The position numbers and the translations under genes were made by a program. Below the pieces are notes generated by a model. It was given only the letters and a program-made list of their open reading frames with translations. It searched no databases and was not told where the DNA came from. Below are positions 1 through 8,192 of a stretch of 51,314 nt of DNA, in pieces. Source of the stretch: an uncultured Prevotellaceae bacterium. GTDB taxonomy: Bacteria; Bacteroidota; Bacteroidia; Bacteroidales; Bacteroidaceae. The DNA lies in the NCBI GenBank assembly GCA_902780635.1, contig CACZGH010000027.1, positions 1-51,314 on the forward strand, read 5' to 3'. Within the stretch, counting starts at the first letter, position 1. The number at the start of each line of letters is the position of its first letter.

Positions 1-1
1 G

Positions 2-409
2 TTCGCACTGATAGGTATGATGACAAAGTCAATGAGTTCCAACGCTAGTGATAAAATGGTGTTCGCTAAGGACCTGCCCGCAGAAGTAAAGGCTTTCGTT
101 CAGCAAAACTTCCCTCGTCAGTCTGTGGCTTATGCAAAGATGAAGTCCACCAGCGAGGGTACAGTATATGAGGTAAGTCTCAACGACGGCACAGAGGTGG
201 TCTTCAACCAGGATGGTGCCTGGAGCATGGTGGACTGCAAGTCAGAGGCTGTTCCTGCTTCCCTGATGCCCGCCTCATTGCCCTCCTTCCTCGGATCCCT
301 GTTCTCCAATAATAAAGTGGTCAAGCTCAACAGAACCATCAATGGTTATGTAGCAGCGCTCTCCAATGGCTACTCGATGAAGTTAGACCAGATGGGAATG
401 GCAGCATAA
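2..409 (+). CDS. PepSY-like secreted protein, 5' partial
   Basis: The reading frame is open to the left edge, and its first codons (FALIGMM then SMSSNA) read like the end of a signal peptide, so the true start lies outside the window and the ATG at 17 is probably internal. The rest (DLPAEVKAFVQQNFP, then VYEVSLNDGTEVVFNQDGAW) fits the PepSY-like family (DUF2874) of small periplasmic Bacteroidetes proteins, whose halves each carry a helix and a beta sheet. Two such halves can be seen, the second around NKVVKLNRTINGYVAALSNG. No catalytic residues are known for the family; binding or inhibitor roles have been proposed but not shown here. A hairpin terminator follows about 100 bases downstream. 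Confidence 0.75.
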   Translation, partial: FALIGMMTKSMSSNASDKMVFAKDLPAEVKAFVQQNFPRQSVAYAKMKSTSEGTVYEVSLNDGTEVVFNQDGAWSMVDCKSEAVPASLMPASLPSFLGSLFSNNKVVKLNRTINGYVAALSNGYSMKLDQMGMAA

Positions 410-412
410 GTT

Positions 413-463
413 GAAGGAGTTCAGGAGTATAGGAGTATAGGAGTTCAGGAGTTCAGGAGTTAA
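413..463. repeat. Intergenic short-word repeat, GGAGTT family
   Basis: Directly after the stop codon the words GGAGTTCA, GGAGTATA and GGAGTTAA run in tandem with a period of 8-10 bases. Related tracts occur at 8006-8146, 11386-11503, 14399-14423 and, reversed, 39149-39175. No open frame of note crosses it. Confidence 0.7.
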
Positions 464-511
464 GTCAAAGGTTATTTTCAAGATAGTGAAGTAAACGTCA
501 CCTGATATATC

Positions 512-557
512 AAGAGCCGTATCGGAGCATGATGATTCATGCCTCGCTACGGCTCTT
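512..557 (+). terminator. Hairpin terminator after the PepSY-like gene
   Basis: Arms AAGAGCCGTA (512-521) and TACGGCTCTT (548-557) pair perfectly. An inner stem GCATGA/TCATGC lies in the loop. A T-rich run (TTTTTTT) follows within 20 bases. It may also serve the convergent LRR gene. Confidence 0.65.
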
Positions 558-624
558 TCGTGCTGAGTTTTTTTCATCTCTCTTTCGAGCTATTAGGCCG
601 AGAAGAATGGGGCGAATCATTTCC

Positions 625-1182
625 CTATTCCACAATAATCGTCTTTGTCGTGTAATCAGAATAGACGACGATTTGTACCCCTTTGTCGGAAGGGGCGCAA
701 CGGATGCCTTGCAGGTTGTATCTCGCTACTTCTCTCACGTCGCCAGTGGTTTCTCCATCATCTATGATGGGTGACTCCACTGCGTTGGCTGTGTCAGTGT
801 AAAAGATGTTTTCCAGTGAGGAGCAACCGTCGAAAGCGTTGTCACCGATGTAGGAGACGCTGGTGGGGATGATGATGGTTTTGAGGAAACGGGCACCCTC
901 AAAGGCTCCTTTTGCAATACGCTGACAGCGTGGGTCGACCGTATAGGTCGTAGCCGTGCGGTTGGAAGGGTATTTCACCAAGGTCCATGAATAGTCCAGG
1001 GCATGGTCTCCCCCGAATTTGTAAACTGAGTAGAGCACTCCGTCGATGTCCTGAAAAGGAGCTCTGACAGAATAATAGCCAGTCACATACCCCGTGGGAT
1101 AATCGGTCTGAGTCTCCAGTTGTGCCATAGCCATCTCATGACCGGCATAGCACAGAAATAGAAAAAGCATAATCCTTTTCAT
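625..1182 (-). CDS. Short BspA-type leucine-rich-repeat secreted protein
   Basis: The protein has 185 residues. It begins with a signal peptide (MKRIMLFLFLCYAG to AMA) and holds about one and a half LRR_5 (BspA-like) units around residues 95-130, seen as IAKGAFEGARFLKTIIIPTS and YIGDNAFDGCSSLENI. The C-terminal part (VREVARYNLQGIR to VVYSDYTTKTIIVE) resembles the Prevotella C-terminal tail 'YNLQGIR...' found on many T9SS-exported proteins. The start at 1182 is chosen because the MKRI start gives a signal peptide, whereas the longer frame to 1236 would begin upstream of the -7 box at 1222-1229. BspA proteins usually carry many repeats, so this is a minimal or shrunken member. A surface adhesion role is inferred from the family only. 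Confidence 0.75.
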   Translation of the reverse strand: MKRIMLFLFLCYAGHEMAMAQLETQTDYPTGYVTGYYSVRAPFQDIDGVLYSVYKFGGDHALDYSWTLVKYPSNRTATTYTVDPRCQRIAKGAFEGARFLKTIIIPTSVSYIGDNAFDGCSSLENIFYTDTANAVESPIIDDGETTGDVREVARYNLQGIRCAPSDKGVQIVVYSDYTTKTIIVE

Positions 1183-1262
1183 CACTTTGTTGTTGAGGTG
1201 GGTTAAATGTTGTTCGCTGTACAAAATTACCCACAATCAAGCAGTTATGAAAAGGATTATGC
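1167..1262. repeat. 16-bp perfect inverted repeat around the LRR gene promoter
   Basis: GCATAATCCTTTTCAT at 1167-1182 is the exact reverse complement of ATGAAAAGGATTATGC at 1247-1262. The left arm is the first 16 bases of the LRR gene, including its start codon. The 64 bases between the arms hold the LRR promoter box. Confidence 0.8.
1222..1229 (-). promoter_or_regulatory. Bacteroidetes -7 box for the LRR gene
   Basis: On the minus strand this reads TAATTTTG, an exact match to TAnnTTTG, 40 bases before the ATG at 1182. No clear -33 TTTG was found at the expected distance. Confidence 0.55.
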
Positions 1263-1406
1263 CTATGATGAAAGGGGAAAATCCCTAATCGTGAGTTTTT
1301 CCTCCTGTTTTTGCTTTTTTCTTTGATTCTCCACTCAACTCTCGCCATGACATCGTTCAAACAAGCTTGGCTCTGTCCATTTGGGTTAATGAAAACGTTC
1401 TTTTGC

Positions 1407-1501
1407 CCTTTCAGGCCGTCCTTGTACATTTGTGGCTCATCATTCCCAGGGCGTTGCCCAGGGCTAATATCTGTTGGGCCTTTCAGGCCGTCCTTGTACA
1501 T
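1407..1501. repeat. REP-like element: 23-bp direct repeats around a GC-rich palindrome
   Basis: The 23-mer starting CCTTTCAGGCCG and ending CTTGTACAT occurs at 1407-1429 and 1479-1501. Between the copies lies the imperfect palindrome CCCAGGGCGTTGCCCAGGG. The element sits alone in the 477-base spacer between the divergent LRR and PL11 genes; the rest of that spacer holds only the two promoters and the inverted repeat at 1167-1262. Confidence 0.7.
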
Positions 1502-1624
1502 GCATTTAGCTTTATGCTCTACAACTATCATAAAAAACAACATGTTATGTATGCATATTCATTCGCGTAGAGAAAGTTGAATAATTTTATATTTCTACTG
1601 GCTTAAAATCCGATTTTTTTTATT

Positions 1625-1632
1625 TAATTTTG
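1625..1632 (+). promoter_or_regulatory. Bacteroidetes -7 box for the PL11 gene
   Basis: TAATTTTG matches TAnnTTTG exactly, 27 bases before the ATG at 1660. Transcription would start near 1639-1642, which excludes the in-frame TTG at 1630 as a start codon and supports ATG 1660. Confidence 0.6.
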
Positions 1633-1659
1633 CCGGGAAAACAAACTACTATCATAATC

Positions 1660-4600
1660 ATGCGACCTTTTATGTCTTTCAAATCGAATTGTTACCAGAG
1701 AACGGCAATGGCGATCATGCTTTTCGTCCTTTGTCATCTTTACGTGTGTGCTCAACGCCTGCAGCAGCCTTTAGACCGCGGTGTGGTGGCCGTCTATCGT
1801 TCCGGTGGCCGAAGTGTCACCTCGTCGGGCGGCACTGGCTACCTCATCTCATGGCGAAAGTTGGCACAGGAACCAGAAGGCACAACTTATAATGTTTATA
1901 AACGTTCGGCAGGGACTTCTGAATTCACGAAGATGAACGACACACCCCTGCAAGTGACCAACTATAAGCCTTCGTCACTTACGACGAATACCGAGTATGC
2001 CGTCACTGCCATCACGCTCAGCGGCGTGGAGGGGGCTATGAGCAAGCCCTTCCTCTACAAGACCCAGCCATGGCCTAACGTATGGCTCAACATCGACTTC
2101 GACAACACAGTGCTCCATCGCAACGACTATCGCACGAAGTACTGCTGGCCTATGGACACCGATGGCGATGGTGAGTATGATGCCTTGGTGGTGGACCGCC
2201 TCTTTGCCGGCGGCGTGTCGGATGATGCAGAGAACACGGAGAACACCGCCACCACTACCCACAAGATACAGGCGTATAGGTTCACAGGCGAACTGCTGTG
2301 GACGGTAGACATGGGGCCCAATGTGAACATCTGCGGCGGACAGAATGACATGGTCGTGGCGTGGGATATCAACTGCGACGGGCGCTGTGAGGTGATGGTG
2401 CGTAGCAGCGACGGCACCCGCTTCTGGGACAAGGCCAACAACACCTGGGGCAAATATGCTATGGGCAGTGACGTAGCCGACGTCGATGGCGACGGCATCG
2501 TGGACTACCGCACACAGGCTGTGCGCAACCGTCCGTTCTACATCAGCGTCATCGATGGTCTGACGGGTGAGGAGATAGCCGCCAGCGAATTGAAATACGA
2601 CGAGGTACACGACGGCAGCGACCACTACACGCGCACCTCACGCCCCAACTACATGAGTGACGGCTATTCCGCCATGGACGGCCATTTCGCCATTTGCTAC
2701 CTTGACGGCATCCATCCCTCTTTGGTGATGGAGTGCCTGGACCGCGACAACAACAAAACCCACCACAATTACGTGTTCACCTGGGACTATGACTGGAGCA
2801 GCGGTAGTCCGACCAACTGGCACCACTCCCACACCTGGAGCCGCAACGACAAGACACCATGGCCAGCTGAGTTCCATCAGTTGCGTGTAGCCGACGTCGA
2901 TGGTGACGGCACAGACGAGATGATTCAGGGTGGCTACTCGGTGAATCCCCACACAGGATGGTTTGCCAGTCCTGGTATCGGCCATGGCGACCGTTTCGTG
3001 CTTTCCGACATCGACCCCGACCGTCCCGGTCTGGAGGTCTATGCCATTCAGCAGAGCTCGTTGCTCGGGCAGATACTTTACGATGCCCGCACCACAGAGC
3101 GCATCAAGGAGTGGTACTTGCCCAGCGTTTACGATGTGGGGCGCGGCACCTGTCTTGACATAGACGCATCGCACAAAGGCTACGAGATTTTGAGTTATGT
3201 GGATGATTATGTCTATGACTGTAAGGGCGAACGCACCGGCCAGACCCGTACAGGGTCGATGTTTGAGGGATGCTGGTGGGACGGCGACCTGCAGCGCGAG
3301 TGGCTCAATTCACCCGGCGGCAGCGGCTGGGGCACCAACCTGATGGTGTCGAAGGTGCTGGGCGACCGTCTGGCGGAGTTCTCACAGGAAAGCAACTGGG
3401 CCGCCCATGCCGCCACTGGCACCCGTCCCGCCTTCATGGGCGACATCATGGGCGACTGGCGCGAGGAGGTGATCCTTGCCAAGCAAAATGCCGAGAGCTG
3501 TACAGGACTGGTAGGATACACCACTGCCATGCCCACCAACAAAAGCATCTATTGTCTTCAGCAAGACCCTCACTACCGCGGCGACTGTACCACACGTGGC
3601 TACTACCAACATCCCAACACCGGCTTCTACCTCGGAGGCGACATGCCCATGCCGCCCCTCCCGCCTGTGTTCCAGGCCGACTTGCGGTGGAAGTGTGGTT
3701 CGGCCTCGAAATGGGGCTTGGGCGTTAATCTTGACGATGGCTTCGCCACTTTCGACATGACGAATGCCGCACCCTACGCCGACGGCAAGAGCATCCTCTT
3801 TGACAACTATGGTGACAATGCTTCCAGAATTTGGGTTGACAAGCCTATGAATGCCCCCGTCATCTACCTGATGGTCCCACGTGGTCATGACTATGAAATC
3901 ATGAGCCAGTACCTCGGGTCTACGAATGGCATCATCACAACCGGTTCCGGCTCGCTCATCAAGTCGATGCAGGGCGAGGCGCATTTGGCCGGATGGCTGC
4001 TGCATACCGGACCCACCATCATCAGCGAGGGGACGCTGCGGGTGAACGGCGACATCGCCGGACCCGTGGAGCTGCGTGCACGTGGCACTTTGTGTGGTGA
4101 CGTCACCTTGAAAGACACCATCACTTTTGAAGGGGCCTTGAACCACGAAGGCTGCCGGCTGATGCCAGGTCAAGGCAACGAACCAGAAGGAATGATCTCT
4201 TCCTTGAAAAGCGTCACCATTCCTGGCAATGTCTATCTGGAGGTGGTGGCAGGCTTCGTAAGAAACTCCAGTGGCTCGTGGCCAGCATGCAGCAAGCTTC
4301 AGGTGGAGGGAGACCTGACCTTTGAAGGCACCAATTATATCACCGTCAACCTGCAATACAACAAAGAAGCAGAATTTGTCATTGCCTCCTGCACTGGCAC
4401 GATGACCTGCGACCCGTCAAAACTGAAGACACGTGGCCTGGAGGGTATCAACTACGATCTCGTTGTGAAAGACAACAAACTGGTGCTCGTCATCCACGGA
4501 AGTCGTGCACCGCAGCAGAATGTGCTGTGGTATGGCTATGAGAGCAATATATGGGACTATAAATCGCAAAATTTCGACTACAATGGTTCTACGGCTTTTG

Positions 4601-6276
4601 TGGCAGGTGATGCGGTGGTGTTCAACGAACAGAGCTTGCAGAAGAATATCACTGTCAACGAGATGATGGTCACCAGTGGCGTCACCTTCGACAGTGGCAC
4701 TTACATCCTTTCAGGCGAGGGTGGCATCAGCGGAGAGGGCGGTGTCACCGTGAATCGTGATGCCGACGTGACGTTGAATATGAAATACAGCGACTATACC
4801 GGCAAAACCATCGTGAATGGCGGTACGCTGACCGTGCCCAACTTCTTTGATGGTGGAAACAAGAGTGCCCTCGGCGCAGCAACTGCTGCCAAAGACAACC
4901 TGCAACTCAATGGTGGCACATTGGTGCTGAGTAAGGAGAATATGGGCACCAACCGTCAGGTCTCCGTCACCGACACGGCCACCATCCGCGTCACTCAAAG
5001 CAACAGCTCGCTCTCGCTGAAAGGCGCTGTCAGCGGCTCAGGCTATTTGGTCAAAGACGGTGCAGGACAACTTAACTTCACCTATGGTGGCGCCAACAAT
5101 TTTGCCGGCTTGATTGTAAAGAAAGGCGTGGTGGCACAAGGGGCATGGAATGCCACCTTCGGCCGTAGCGGTTCACCTATGCTGTTGGCTGGCGGCGAAG
5201 TGCATCAGATAGATGTGAACAGCACCTCGACCGTGCCAGTCTTCAATCACGTGGTCACCGTGGCAGAAGGCACGAACAATAAGATCGTTGGCTCTTCACG
5301 AGGCAAATTGAACGGAAGCGTAAAGGGGAAGGGGGCTCTGACCATCGTTTCGAAATATGTGCGCTGCGACATCGGACTTAATTTCAAGGACTATGAGGGT
5401 ACGCTGACCGCCTCTGGCAGCCAGTGGCGCCTGATGAGCAATGTCACCGACATGTCGAAAGCCACACTGAAGGTCGATGCTGCCACCAACATCGCCCATT
5501 ATTCCGGCGGCAGCGCCAACCTGCAGTCCGCCACGCTGAAGATTGGCGCTATCACAGGCACTGCCACCGACGGTGTCTTGGAAGGACAGACCACTTATCG
5601 TATAGGTTATCTCGACAAGGACATGTCGTTCTATGGGCTTTTCAAGGGCGCATCGGTCTTCAAAGAAGGAAAAGGTCGCCTCACACTGAGGGGCGCGGGC
5701 AGTACGTCGCCCATCACTGTCAACGGAGGTACGTTGGAGCTGATCAACACTTCTTCCACACCTGTCACAACGGGTCAGGTCAATGTGAATTCCACAGGTG
5801 TCATCACCGGAACGGCCACCCTGCAGAATCTGTCGCTGAAGAACGGCTCCACAGCACTCTGCCAGTTGAATGCTTATGGCAACACCTGTCTCACCGTGAA
5901 AGGCAATCTCAAACATGACGGAGACACCATCCTTGTTGCCGTGCCTACCACGCGCCAGTTGCAGATCGGCGACGAAATCACCGTGTTCAATGTCAGTGGC
6001 TCACATACGGGCCAATTCCTGGTGAAAGTGGATGATGGTGGTGTAGGCTATGAGTTTGACAGTTCCACACTGCTCACCGACGGTAAACTGCGTGTTTCTG
6101 CCATCACCGACGTTGTCGGCACTGTCATTGCCGACGACGACTTGGTCGATATCTACACCACCAGCGGTGTCTGCCTCTACGTACGCAAACCCTATGCCGC
6201 GGCCCGTGCTGCCCTGCGCCCCGGCACCTACATCGTCGTCCGTGGCGACACATCAAGCAAGATAAGAGTCAAGTGA
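1660..6276 (+). CDS. Rhamnogalacturonan lyase, PL11, with autotransporter-type beta repeats
   Basis: The protein has 1538 residues. It begins with a signal peptide (MAIMLFVLCHLYVCA near residue 18), then an N-terminal beta domain and a PL11 beta-propeller core to about residue 640. The core shows calcium-binding D-rich loops typical of the family (DTDGDGEYD, DVDGDGIVD, DVDGDGTDE). PL11 enzymes cleave the rhamnose-galacturonate backbone of pectin by beta-elimination. The second half (about 700-1480) consists of glycine-rich strands of the autotransporter-associated beta-strand type, such as LVKDGAGQLNF and TIVNGGTLTV. The tail (VDIYTTSGVCLYV then GTYIVVRG and KIRVK) resembles a T9SS-type C-terminal sorting tail. 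PL11 enzymes are usually near 600-700 residues, so the long repeat part is an unusual fusion. The family call is confident; surface display is inferred. Confidence 0.88.
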   Translation: MRPFMSFKSNCYQRTAMAIMLFVLCHLYVCAQRLQQPLDRGVVAVYRSGGRSVTSSGGTGYLISWRKLAQEPEGTTYNVYKRSAGTSEFTKMNDTPLQVTNYKPSSLTTNTEYAVTAITLSGVEGAMSKPFLYKTQPWPNVWLNIDFDNTVLHRNDYRTKYCWPMDTDGDGEYDALVVDRLFAGGVSDDAENTENTATTTHKIQAYRFTGELLWTVDMGPNVNICGGQNDMVVAWDINCDGRCEVMVRSSDGTRFWDKANNTWGKYAMGSDVADVDGDGIVDYRTQAVRNRPFYISVIDGLTGEEIAASELKYDEVHDGSDHYTRTSRPNYMSDGYSAMDGHFAICYLDGIHPSLVMECLDRDNNKTHHNYVFTWDYDWSSGSPTNWHHSHTWSRNDKTPWPAEFHQLRVADVDGDGTDEMIQGGYSVNPHTGWFASPGIGHGDRFVLSDIDPDRPGLEVYAIQQSSLLGQILYDARTTERIKEWYLPSVYDVGRGTCLDIDASHKGYEILSYVDDYVYDCKGERTGQTRTGSMFEGCWWDGDLQREWLNSPGGSGWGTNLMVSKVLGDRLAEFSQESNWAAHAATGTRPAFMGDIMGDWREEVILAKQNAESCTGLVGYTTAMPTNKSIYCLQQDPHYRGDCTTRGYYQHPNTGFYLGGDMPMPPLPPVFQADLRWKCGSASKWGLGVNLDDGFATFDMTNAAPYADGKSILFDNYGDNASRIWVDKPMNAPVIYLMVPRGHDYEIMSQYLGSTNGIITTGSGSLIKSMQGEAHLAGWLLHTGPTIISEGTLRVNGDIAGPVELRARGTLCGDVTLKDTITFEGALNHEGCRLMPGQGNEPEGMISSLKSVTIPGNVYLEVVAGFVRNSSGSWPACSKLQVEGDLTFEGTNYITVNLQYNKEAEFVIASCTGTMTCDPSKLKTRGLEGINYDLVVKDNKLVLVIHGSRAPQQNVLWYGYESNIWDYKSQNFDYNGSTAFVAGDAVVFNEQSLQKNITVNEMMVTSGVTFDSGTYILSGEGGISGEGGVTVNRDADVTLNMKYSDYTGKTIVNGGTLTVPNFFDGGNKSALGAATAAKDNLQLNGGTLVLSKENMGTNRQVSVTDTATIRVTQSNSSLSLKGAVSGSGYLVKDGAGQLNFTYGGANNFAGLIVKKGVVAQGAWNATFGRSGSPMLLAGGEVHQIDVNSTSTVPVFNHVVTVAEGTNNKIVGSSRGKLNGSVKGKGALTIVSKYVRCDIGLNFKDYEGTLTASGSQWRLMSNVTDMSKATLKVDAATNIAHYSGGSANLQSATLKIGAITGTATDGVLEGQTTYRIGYLDKDMSFYGLFKGASVFKEGKGRLTLRGAGSTSPITVNGGTLELINTSSTPVTTGQVNVNSTGVITGTATLQNLSLKNGSTALCQLNAYGNTCLTVKGNLKHDGDTILVAVPTTRQLQIGDEITVFNVSGSHTGQFLVKVDDGGVGYEFDSSTLLTDGKLRVSAITDVVGTVIADDDLVDIYTTSGVCLYVRKPYAAARAALRPGTYIVVRGDTSSKIRVK

Positions 6277-6281
6277 CAGTC

Positions 6282-6703
6282 TTATTTGGCTTTTTTCTGG
6301 ATACGCTTCGTCACACCGATGGCACCAGTGGGGCAGACGAGGCTGCAGAGATGGCAGCCCACGCACTTTGTGCCGATGATGCGAGGAAGAAGGGATTCTC
6401 GCAATGGATGCCGCAAAAGGTGATGTCGAGGGAGGGTAGGGGGCTGTCTGTCGTTGGCACTTCGCCACTGACAGCTCTGACCAACTCCCGGATACGGATG
6501 GGGCGGTCGTAGTGGATGCAGGCTTTCTCTGCTGCTTCCAGTTCGTCGTCCGTACACTGGGCAACCCATCGGCTGGCTATCTTCTCATTGCCGAAGCGGA
6601 TGGAGCGGATGGCACGGGCGGGGTCGCCGTTCTTGCAAACTTGGGAACACGGCGCATCTGTGCACAGGAGGCATCTTGAGGCCTCTTCATGAATGTGTAG
6701 CAT
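6282..6703 (-). pseudogene. PreA-like dihydropyrimidine dehydrogenase remnant with internal deletion
   Basis: The first 100 or so codons encode the N-terminal part of PreA-like proteins: a Cys cluster (CLLCTDAPCSQVC), GDPARAIRSIRF, and the start of the flavin domain (LDITFCGIHCENPFFLASS). The frame then jumps near 6373-6390 and the next frame gives the C-terminal ferredoxin-like motif CVGCHLCSLVCP and the end of the protein at 6282. The roughly 350-400 residues of the dihydroorotate-dehydrogenase-like barrel are missing, so this is a deletion product and not a simple frameshift. Intact PreA reduces pyrimidines with NADH together with PreT. The start lies 12 bases after the serine hydrolase gene, so the remnant is probably still transcribed. 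Confidence 0.85.
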
Positions 6704-6715
6704 AAGCTTGTCTTT

Positions 6716-7783
6716 TTATAATATGGGGAGCAGATATTCCCAGATGAGGTCGATGTAGGGTTGATAGAGAGAAGAGGAGGTGGTGAGCACCAGTACAGCG
6801 TCGCGGTCGGGGAAGACCATGATGTATTGTCCGGCGAATCCGTCGGCGCGGAAGGCGTTGTGGCGGCAGATCCACATCTGATAGCCGTAGCCCTGCACCC
6901 ACTCGTTGTTGTCTTTGTTGAGGCCCGCTTTCTCCAGGTCCTCAAATCGTGTGCCAGAAGGAGCCGATGGCACTTGATAGCTCGACATCTCCTTGAGCCA
7001 GTCGGCAGGTACGATCTGCTTCCCGTTCCACTCGCCTTTTTGGAGGAACAGCTGTCCCATCTTAGCCATATCCTCCGTTTTCAGTTGCAGTCCCCAGCCA
7101 CCGCAGTTGATGCCTTGCGGACTCTCATCCCATTGCGGACGGGCGATATGTAAGGGTTGGAAGAGACGTGTGTCGAGATAGTCGATGAGCTTTTCGCCTG
7201 TCACGGTCTGCACGATAGCAGAGAGCATGTAGGTGCCGACAGAATTATAGAGATAATACTCGCCCGGCTTGTGTTTCACGGGCCATGCCAGGAATCCCTC
7301 TACCCAGTCGACGGAGTCTACTCTATGGCTGTTGGGCTCTACGTCATGTCCGCAGGTCATGGTGAGCAGGTCACGCACGGTCATGGCCTTTAGGTTGTCA
7401 CTTTGCTCTGCAGGCAGTTTGTCGGGGAAGAACTTCACGACAGGGTCTGTGAGGTTGAGTTTCCCCTCGTTGATAGCCAGACCCACGGCGGTGGCAGTGA
7501 ACGTCTTGCTGACAGAGAACATCTGGTGGGGTGTCTCTGCGGTCTGACCATTGAGCCATTTCTCATACACCACCTTACCATGCTTCAGAATCATGATGCT
7601 GTGGAGGGTGATGGAGTCGGGTGCCACAGGGCGAGTCTGGGTGGCCTGGATGAAAGAGTCGACGGCAGCGATGACTTCAGGAGTAGCATTTGTTCTTGGA
7701 AGATCGATGACTTCTTGTTTTTCTTGTTGGCAGCCAGTCCATACCAGGAGGGCTACCACGAATAATAGAGCTGATTTTCTCAT
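6716..7783 (-). CDS. Serine hydrolase of the class C beta-lactamase-like family, lipoprotein
   Basis: The protein has 355 residues. The N-terminus is a lipoprotein signal (LLVWTGC, Cys18), so the enzyme is probably anchored to a membrane facing the periplasm or outside. The catalytic SxxK is S90-V-S-K93 (FSVSKTFTATAVG). A YNS triplet (YLYNSVGTYML) stands where the family usually has Y-x-N, and the late glycine motif is GFAGQYIMVFP. Such proteins act as D-Ala-D-Ala peptidases, esterases or amidases; the substrate cannot be read from the sequence. A -7 box lies 38 bases upstream, and the gene leads into the PreA-like remnant. Confidence 0.82.
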   Translation of the reverse strand: MRKSALLFVVALLVWTGCQQEKQEVIDLPRTNATPEVIAAVDSFIQATQTRPVAPDSITLHSIMILKHGKVVYEKWLNGQTAETPHQMFSVSKTFTATAVGLAINEGKLNLTDPVVKFFPDKLPAEQSDNLKAMTVRDLLTMTCGHDVEPNSHRVDSVDWVEGFLAWPVKHKPGEYYLYNSVGTYMLSAIVQTVTGEKLIDYLDTRLFQPLHIARPQWDESPQGINCGGWGLQLKTEDMAKMGQLFLQKGEWNGKQIVPADWLKEMSSYQVPSAPSGTRFEDLEKAGLNKDNNEWVQGYGYQMWICRHNAFRADGFAGQYIMVFPDRDAVLVLTTSSSLYQPYIDLIWEYLLPIL

Positions 7784-7820
7784 GATGCTTAGAAAGTGTT
7801 AGTAATGATAGAATGCTTTG

Positions 7821-7828
7821 CAAATATA
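7821..7828 (-). promoter_or_regulatory. -7 box for the serine hydrolase gene
   Basis: The minus strand reads TATATTTG, matching TAnnTTTG, 38 bases before the ATG at 7783. No clear -33 box is visible. Confidence 0.5.
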
Positions 7829-8005
7829 GGAAAAAAAAAGATATCTCGTAAAAAAACACTCATTTTATGTTCAAGCAACTAAAAACCGCAAGAAATACTT
7901 TGACGCAGTCATAAAAATATGTAACTTAGCGGTCAGAAATGACTGGAGGAAAAAACGAGTCGGTTAAGAAAGTAAAAAGTAAATGATTAACTCAACGCAA
8001 GTTGA

Positions 8006-8146
8006 TAGGAGTATAGAAGTTAAAGGAGTTAAGGAGTTAAGTCAAATGATTTGCGAGTCTCCATTCGACCAAAGCGATCTCCCCCAAGCAACAAAAGGTA
8101 ATGGCTTCACTCCTGAGCGAAGCGATAACTTCTTAACTTCTTAACT
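8006..8146. repeat. Repeat element of the GGAGTT family, inverted halves
   Basis: The left half (about 8006-8042) contains GGAGTTAAGGAGTTAAG. The right half (8097-8146) ends in CTTCTTAACTTCTTAACT, which is the complementary word. The right half is a 50-base unit found again at 11448-11497 with 47 of 50 bases identical by hand alignment. The rest of the 409-base spacer 7784-8192 holds only the upstream promoter and AT-rich sequence. Confidence 0.75.
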
Positions 8147-8192
8147 ACTTTAAAGTTGAGTGAATGCGAAACTTGAACTAAAATAATATAAA

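Noticed and set aside
529-774. Plus-strand frame of 81 codons opposite the LRR gene end
   Set aside because: It begins in the terminator hairpin and runs opposite the LRR coding region.
1136-1543. Minus-strand frame with a doubled MYKDGLKG peptide
   Set aside because: The doubled peptide is only the translation of the 23-bp REP-like direct repeat; the frame also runs into the LRR gene start.
1630-1659. TTG start for the PL11 gene
   Set aside because: It lies inside the -7 promoter box, upstream of the expected transcription start.
3382-4356. Minus-strand frame of 324 codons opposite PL11
   Set aside because: It is a shadow of the PL11 frame with no signal or domain; the plus-strand frame has clear family motifs here.
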